NCBI GenBank assembly: GCA_003550325.1
Contig: QKWP01000113.1
Span: forward strand, 277,089-341,088
From: Gigaspora rosea
Lineage: Eukaryota > Glomeromycota > Glomeromycetes > Diversisporales > Gigasporaceae
DNA: 64,000 nucleotides
Direction: 5' to 3'
Position numbers and translations under genes: made by a program. How positions within the stretch are numbered: the first letter of the stretch is position 1; the number at the start of each line of letters is the position of its first letter. The notes under the pieces are model-generated. The model was given only the letters and a program-made list of their open reading frames with translations, did not search any database and had not been told where the DNA came from. Of the stretch, positions 59,035 through 64,000 are shown in pieces.

Positions 59035-60062
59035 TTATAAATAAATTATCGCCATTTTTGCTTTCTGTGAAACGATCGATCTTAATATATCTGCTTTTGG
59101 AGTGTTTGCTAAGTTTAATGGTTTCGAACTATTTGAAGGGTTAAATGATCGATATACGCCTTTAATGTTTATATATCTTTTTATTGGAGGTTTGAGTTGG
59201 CATTTTAAAAATGTTAATAAAGTAATTATTTTCTGTAAACATATCAAGAAATTCTCGATTTTCACTTATTAAAGGACGTTTAGATACATCTGCAAACCAA
59301 CATAGTTTCGAAAATGTCTAACGGAAGATTGGTATCATGGTTTTTTTTTTGATTATATAATGGTTCACCCACTGAAATTTCCCACATAATTACACCAAAC
59401 GAGTAAATATCAAATGTTTTAACACTTCCGGAGCTATGTACGGTAAAAATACCAGAAACGCATTCAGATTTTAAATCAGCTGGCATTAAAAGTCTTAAAT
59501 CTGCAATATATACAGAATGTAAATTATCTTGCAAAAAAATTTTACCATTATGTAATTCTCGATGAATAAAATTTTTAGAACAAATTGCCTCAAGACCAGA
59601 TGCAATGCAATGTAACAAATTTAACTTATATTCCTACTCTAGTTGTGAAACCATTATAAAAATTTTTACCCAAAGATCCATTTGAGCAAATTTTAAAAAA
59701 GTATATAATTCCATACCATTTTAAAAATGAAGGATCAATATGACTAATGTCAAAAATATGCCTTTAACTTGATATAGAGAAAATATCAATTAAAGAAAAT
59801 TCTATAAGCATTGAAAAGCATCAATATTATCATAACTACTTCTTCTCTAAACTCATCAAAACAATGTTACGACTTGTTATGCGCTTTAATTCAACGGATC
59901 TCTTTATATTTGGTTTTGATCAAACCATTCAGCATAAAATACTGTCGCAGATCCACTTTGTTCTATCTCTTCAATATTTTCAAACTCCTTATAAGAAATC
60001 CATCGCAATTTATTTTCATGCAATATTTCTTTTAAATTGTCATCAAAAATCATACTTGTCAT
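59035..60062 (-). pseudogene. Tyrosine-kinase-like (TKL) protein kinase remnant
   Basis: Reading the minus strand from an ATG at 60062: LHENKLRWISYKEFENIEEI, then SGSATVFYAEWF (glycine-loop region), then, after a stop and frame change, VELKRITSRN (likely the VALK lysine region). Further on, 59618-59280 gives FIHRELHNGKIFLQDN, IADLRL, and KTFDIYSFGVIMWEI. HRD has become HRE and DFG/DLG has become DLR, and the activation segment is shortened. The last exon (59265-59035) ends the C-lobe poorly. This is the kinase type greatly expanded in Rhizophagus. At least two stops or frameshifts; not functional as a kinase. Confidence 0.8.
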
Positions 60063-60213
60063 GTATCTGTTCGTTTGTAATTAAAATTTTAATAAATATT
60101 TGATAATTTAGAAAATTCAAACTATGTATCTATTTCTCTAATTTTTGTTTAGTTTAATAAAATATAATTATACTGTACAAGAAATGAGCATAAGGCCGTG
60201 CAAATAAAATTAA

Positions 60214-60409
60214 TTATTTCCCTGATTTCCTAAAATTTTGACATTTATTCTTTTTAACATCTGCAAGTGCTTTTGCTTTTTCTCGTAACATATTAAGATT
60301 ATAGTATCTCCCTTGAGTTACTGCCATTAGAGTTGCCGCAATTGGTGTTGTTACTATTGGAGTTATTGCTAGAGTAGTCACTTCGAATTTTTTTTTTTGA
60401 ACCTTTCAT
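60214..60409 (-). pseudogene. Possible small protein gene, frame lost at an A11 run
   Basis: From ATG at 60409 (MKGSKKK) the frame is lost at an 11-base homopolymer (60388-60398). One frame after it gives VTTLAITPIVTTPIAATLMA, then QGRYYNLNMLREKAKALAD and a basic tail ending GKSTOP at 60214, which looks protein-like. It could be a real small gene with a homopolymer length error, or a relic. Family unknown. Confidence 0.3.
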
Positions 60410-61059
60410 TTTGATACTATTGCTTTACTTTGTCTTTTTTCGATATTATTAGTTGCTGGGTTATTTTTAAAATATTTTTAGTAATCAAAAGTATTTTCTT
60501 ATTTGGCATGTAAATTATTAAATTAAAGTATTCATATTATAAATTTAATCAATAAAATAAGGGAAATACTTTTTATACCCCCAAATTTACTATTTATACC
60601 CCAGCCCAGCCTCCGACCCTTCCGACCCAGTCATGTGTAATGTAGTACAAGCATGTCTAAAATGTGTGACAGGTTAGTACCAGATTACCAATCAGATTTC
60701 AAGATCAGGTGTACCGTTACACAATCAGAGAAACTCCAAAACAAATGTTCGTTTTGCCAAAAAGTCTGCAAACTGCATAAGAAACCATCTTTCGAGCTTT
60801 AATTAAAAGTCTTCCTTGAACGATTTTACTATACATCTTGCTAACATCAAATCCTAACCCAACCCTAACCTAAATATAAATGAACTTTAAGAATTTTGCA
60901 CATTTCGGATGTATTAAAGATAATTTATTATTAAAAAAAATACAAGTAGCGAAAAGTACAAAAAAAAAAAAATAAAGATAAAAAAATCAAAATCAATAAC
61001 AAAAAACTTAGCAAGACAAAAGACGAAAGCATCAGCAAATAACAATCCAAAATATCAAT

Positions 61060-61790
61060 GAAAGTACTACTAAAAATAACGACCAAAACCACCAACAAAC
61101 TACGATCAAAACACTACCAATCTACAACCAAAAGCACCACCAAACAACGTAAAACACTACTAAACGATGACCAAAGATACTACCAAACAACGATCAAAAA
61201 TACCACCCAACAACAATCTAAGCACTAACAAATGACGACCAAAAGCACCAACAAACGATGACCAAAAGTACCACCAAACTACAACCAAAAACACCACCAA
61301 ACTACAACGTAAGTACGACCAAAAGCACGACCAAAGGTACTACTATACATGAGGACGAAAGCATTTCGGGTTCTAAAACCCGAAATTAAAATTTGAAGAC
61401 GAAATTGTTTTTGACCTATTTTACTTGAAAGACGAAATTATTTGATACTTTTTTTGAATAGACGAAATTATAAAGAACATATATATATAAATTTTATTTA
61501 TTCTTCCTTATAAAAAATTTTAATTTTCTCTAATGAAGACAAAATAGGCCTTTTTCAAAAATCAATTTCGGTGGCATCACTAGGCACTACCAAACGATGA
61601 CCAAAGCATCAAACGACGATCAAAGGCACCAAACGACAACCAAAGGCACCAAACGACGACCAAAGGCACCATCAAACGACAACCAAAAATACCAACTGAC
61701 GATAAAAGCACTGCAAGAACAAAAACACTGCACAACGACGACGAAAGCAACAAAGACCACTAAAACGACGACGGATAAAACATGCGATTA
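61060..61790. repeat. CCAAA-rich minisatellite, split by a 240-bp AT-rich segment
   Basis: The phrase ACGACCAAAAGCACCACCAA recurs every 20-25 bp at 61060-61345 and 61585-61790. The segment between (about 61346-61584) repeats GACGAAATTA-like words. The ORF at 61597-61818 (Thr/Lys/Gln-rich) arises from the repeat. Confidence 0.8.
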
Positions 61791-61883
61791 TGTTGATCAG
61801 TTTAATTTAATTTTATAAACATAGTCACATAACAGACACAGGATAAGACCCTATACCCCGGGGTATAGGTTAAGTTTCTCCTT

Positions 61884-62596
61884 TGACCAATGGTTAGGTT
61901 ACGCGAAATTCGGGTCACGTGATCCAGGTAACAATAATAGCCAATCAAATTTGGAGAATAGGCAAAATGTGGCGTGCTTTCATCTAAATTTTTTCTTACT
62001 AAGTTAATGATACATGCCCACTAATTAAAAGGTGTAGAGATCGTCGAGACGCATCTAACGGTAGTTAGATCATCCAAATCAGCCCAGTGGATAGCGAGAT
62101 ATTGTCGAAAAACGATTGGCCGACTATATAAAATCTTATGTAAACAAAGATTTTATGTCATCCACTAATCGTTTTTCGACGATATCTCGCCATCCACTAG
62201 GTCGATTTAGATGATCTAACTACCATTAGATGCGTCTCGACGAGCTCTACAACTATCAATTAGTGGGCATGAATCGTTAACTTAGTAAGAAAAAAAGTTT
62301 TAGATGGAAGCACACCACATTTCGCCTATAGTGATTTTTATGTCACGAATTTTTATATAGTCAGCCAATCGTTTTCGACGATATCTTGCCATCCACTGGG
62401 CTGATTTGGATGATCTAACCACCATTAGGTGCGTCTCGACGAGCTCTACAACTTTCAATTAGCGGACATGTATCATTAACTTAGAAAAAATTTAGATAAA
62501 AGCACACCACATTTCGCATGTTCTCCAAATTTGATTGGCTATTATTGTTACCCAGATCACGTGCCCGAATTTCGTGTAACCTGACCATTGGTCAAA
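61884..62596. repeat. Three-module foldback (A, inverted A, inverted A)
   Basis: Module 1 (61884-62135) is forward, module 2 (about 62165-62331) and module 3 (about 62352-62596) are reversed copies. All share ATTGTCGAAAAACGATTGG-like and GTCGAGACGCATCTAAC-like words. Module 3 pairs with module 1 over its full length; module 2 lacks the outer about 80 bp. Confidence 0.85.
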
Positions 62597-62727
62597 ATGC
62601 AAGAATCTGAAAGTCACGTGATCTCAGTTTGTACTACATTACATGTGACTGGGTCAGAAGGGTCGGAGGCCGGGCTGGGGGTATGAATAGTAAATTTGGG
62701 GTGTATAAAAAGTATTTCTCTAAAATA

Positions 62728-63091
62728 ATAAAATTTAGTTAATAAAATATAAAATTTAATTAATAAAAATTACAAAATTTAGTTAATAAAATTATAAAAT
62801 TTATTAATAAAAATAATACATATAAATGTATATACAGATATATGTTATTATGTATTATGTATGTATATATGCTATTATATGTTACCTGCACGTAAATATG
62901 CACGAGACAATGCATGCAAAAACACATAAAATTGCATGTTAGTATGTGCACTATTGCACAGAATCTGCACCCTACTACATGCTATAAACGTGCTTTCTCA
63001 TACATTGTCTCGTATAGATTTATGTGCAAATTTATTTGTGTATTGCAGTATCATTCCATACCGCAATTTGTTATAGGGTAAGTGGGGAAAA
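62728..63091. repeat. AT-rich spacer with short tandem words
   Basis: AAATTTAGTTAATAAAAT recurs at 62730-62820, followed by ATGTATATA-type words. CGAGACAATGCATGC (about 62905) and ACATTGTCTCGTA (about 63003) are inverted. No gene. Confidence 0.5.
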
Positions 63092-63960
63092 CTATTTCGA
63101 GTAGATACAAATATTGTTCTTGCTTATGAAGATTGTAGTATAAAAAGCTGCAGTGCATAGATGCTTGTACATAATTCCTGTTTGGAGAAAGTCAAGATAT
63201 TGGCAACAAATATTAGTCGGATGCCCATATACGCAAGTTGTGTAAACCAACCCTGGTTTAGTTTCTGATTCAACTTTAACATATATATTTCCTGTTGATT
63301 CTTCTATCTTATACTTTATCACCTTGTTCATATAAATTAATTTTTTAGCTGCTTCTTCACGTTTTATGCTTGGAGATAAGTATGCAATGTGAAAAAATTC
63401 TTGCAAAAGAACTTTACGGTCCATTGGATCATTATATTAAGCTCTTTTCTTCATTCTGCTTTCTTATGTTCAAGGTCCATAGCAAGGCATCTCAGTGTTA
63501 ATATGTTAGATATGACTTCGAATACAAGAGCAATATAGAGCACATCAGCTTTAAGAAGTTGATTATTTCTTTTAAATCGACTTAATTGATTATTTTTTAA
63601 ATATTCATTTATTTCTTCAAAATGGTTATTCGTAGTAGGGAGCTTTTTAAGAGGAATTCCAAGAGCGTTTGCCGCTCTCATCCATCTATCAATAGAGAAG
63701 ATCTCCAGCCTATTGTTTATTTAAATAATTAAGAAATTTAACATCACTATTCAATATATTTTTTTTACTTTCTGTCATATCTTTTGCATTATGAATAAGG
63801 CTTTCTAACGAAGTTTTTTTTTCAACTATATAATTATATACCATCTTTTCACTTTTTTCCATTGACCAAGCTTTCTTCAAAATACTTTTTAAATATTTTT
63901 TTAAGGTTTGCATTGAAAATTACATCACTTTTACCACCTCAGCCTAACTGCTTATTGATT
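63092..63960 (-). pseudogene. MULE/SWIM-type transposase C-terminal remnant
   Basis: Three minus-strand pieces in different frames read in order: 63913-63710 (helical region), 63700-63451 with EIFSIDRWMRAANALGIPL and KLPTTNNHFEEINEYLKN, and 63424-63092 with a SWIM-like CCQYLDFLQTG...YKHLCTA. The TTNNHFE motif and the SWIM finger are typical of Mutator-like transposases from these fungi. At least two frame changes; the 5' part continues past the window edge. It is a different copy and strand from the MULE at 34380-37590. Confidence 0.65.
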
Positions 63961-64000
63961 TCATTCTTCCAACATTAACTAATGTAAAAGTAGCAAAGAA

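Larger units (their letters stand above)
60560..62721. mobile_element. 2.2-kb non-autonomous element with about 88-bp TIRs
   Basis: Left GAAATACTTTTTATACCCCC continues through GCCTCCGACCCTTC to GTAATGTAGTACAA; the right end at 62625-62721 is its near-exact inverse. AAAATA flanks both sides (60554-60559, 62722-62727) but is low complexity. Inside are part of an AAGATCAGGTGTAA MITE (about 60703-60880), a minisatellite (61060-61790) and a foldback (61884-62596). No transposase. Confidence 0.85.

Noticed and set aside
61597-61818. Thr/Lys/Gln-rich ORF
   Set aside because: Produced by the CCAAA-rich minisatellite; no protein features beyond the repeat.

Overview
The window is a very AT-rich eukaryotic segment with few genes and many repeats. 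Short spliceosomal introns (about 60-105 bp, GTAAGT-like donors, TAG/CAG acceptors), a tyrosine-kinase-like kinase remnant, an F-box-type leucine-rich-repeat remnant, Plavaka/CACTA, MULE, Tc1 and APE-RT-RNaseH LINE elements, and many MITEs together suggest an arbuscular mycorrhizal fungus (Glomeromycotina, Rhizophagus-like). This is inferred from gene and repeat style; no search was run.

Layout. 1-3.5 kb: a broken Tc1 transposase facing a long Plavaka/CACTA transposase ORF. 4.3-8.3 kb: a tandem array of a 499-bp unit, seven nearly identical copies plus one diverged copy. 8.6-10.9 kb: a multi-exon gene for a Ser-rich, lysine-rich protein of unknown family. 11-20 kb: no convincing gene, but several well-defined MITEs (one hAT-like with an 8-bp target duplication, one with TTAA), palindromes, a minisatellite and dispersed repeats. 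20.4-21.5 kb: the most interesting locus, a small secreted cysteine-rich peptide gene whose C-terminus is built from nine micro-exons of 3, 6 or 9 nt. 21.9-46.6 kb: a transposon graveyard bounded by matching hAT ends and a shared 8-bp duplication. It holds a full-length but decayed LINE with a 16-bp target duplication, an intact Tc1 inside that LINE, a decayed MULE, foldback elements, A-rich tracts and a palindromic satellite. 46.9-54.2 kb: more MITEs (some nested), the minisatellite seen again, and a TG...CA-bounded repeat element with a solo LTR inside it. 54.96-56.17 kb: an intact secreted aspartic protease gene, followed by a leucine-rich-repeat pseudogene. 57.8-64 kb: a foldback MITE, a kinase pseudogene, a 2.2-kb inverted-repeat element with a three-module foldback inside, and the remains of a second SWIM-type MULE at the right edge.

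Convincing host genes are three: the micro-exon secreted peptide, the aspartic protease and the Ser/Lys-rich protein. Two are secreted, as expected of a plant-interacting fungus, but they are 33 kb apart and nothing shows they act together. Transposase ORFs that look complete are the Tc1 at 27.4-28.5 kb and, except for a doubtful 3' end, the Plavaka ORF. All intron placements are read by eye from splice signals and frame, without transcript evidence.
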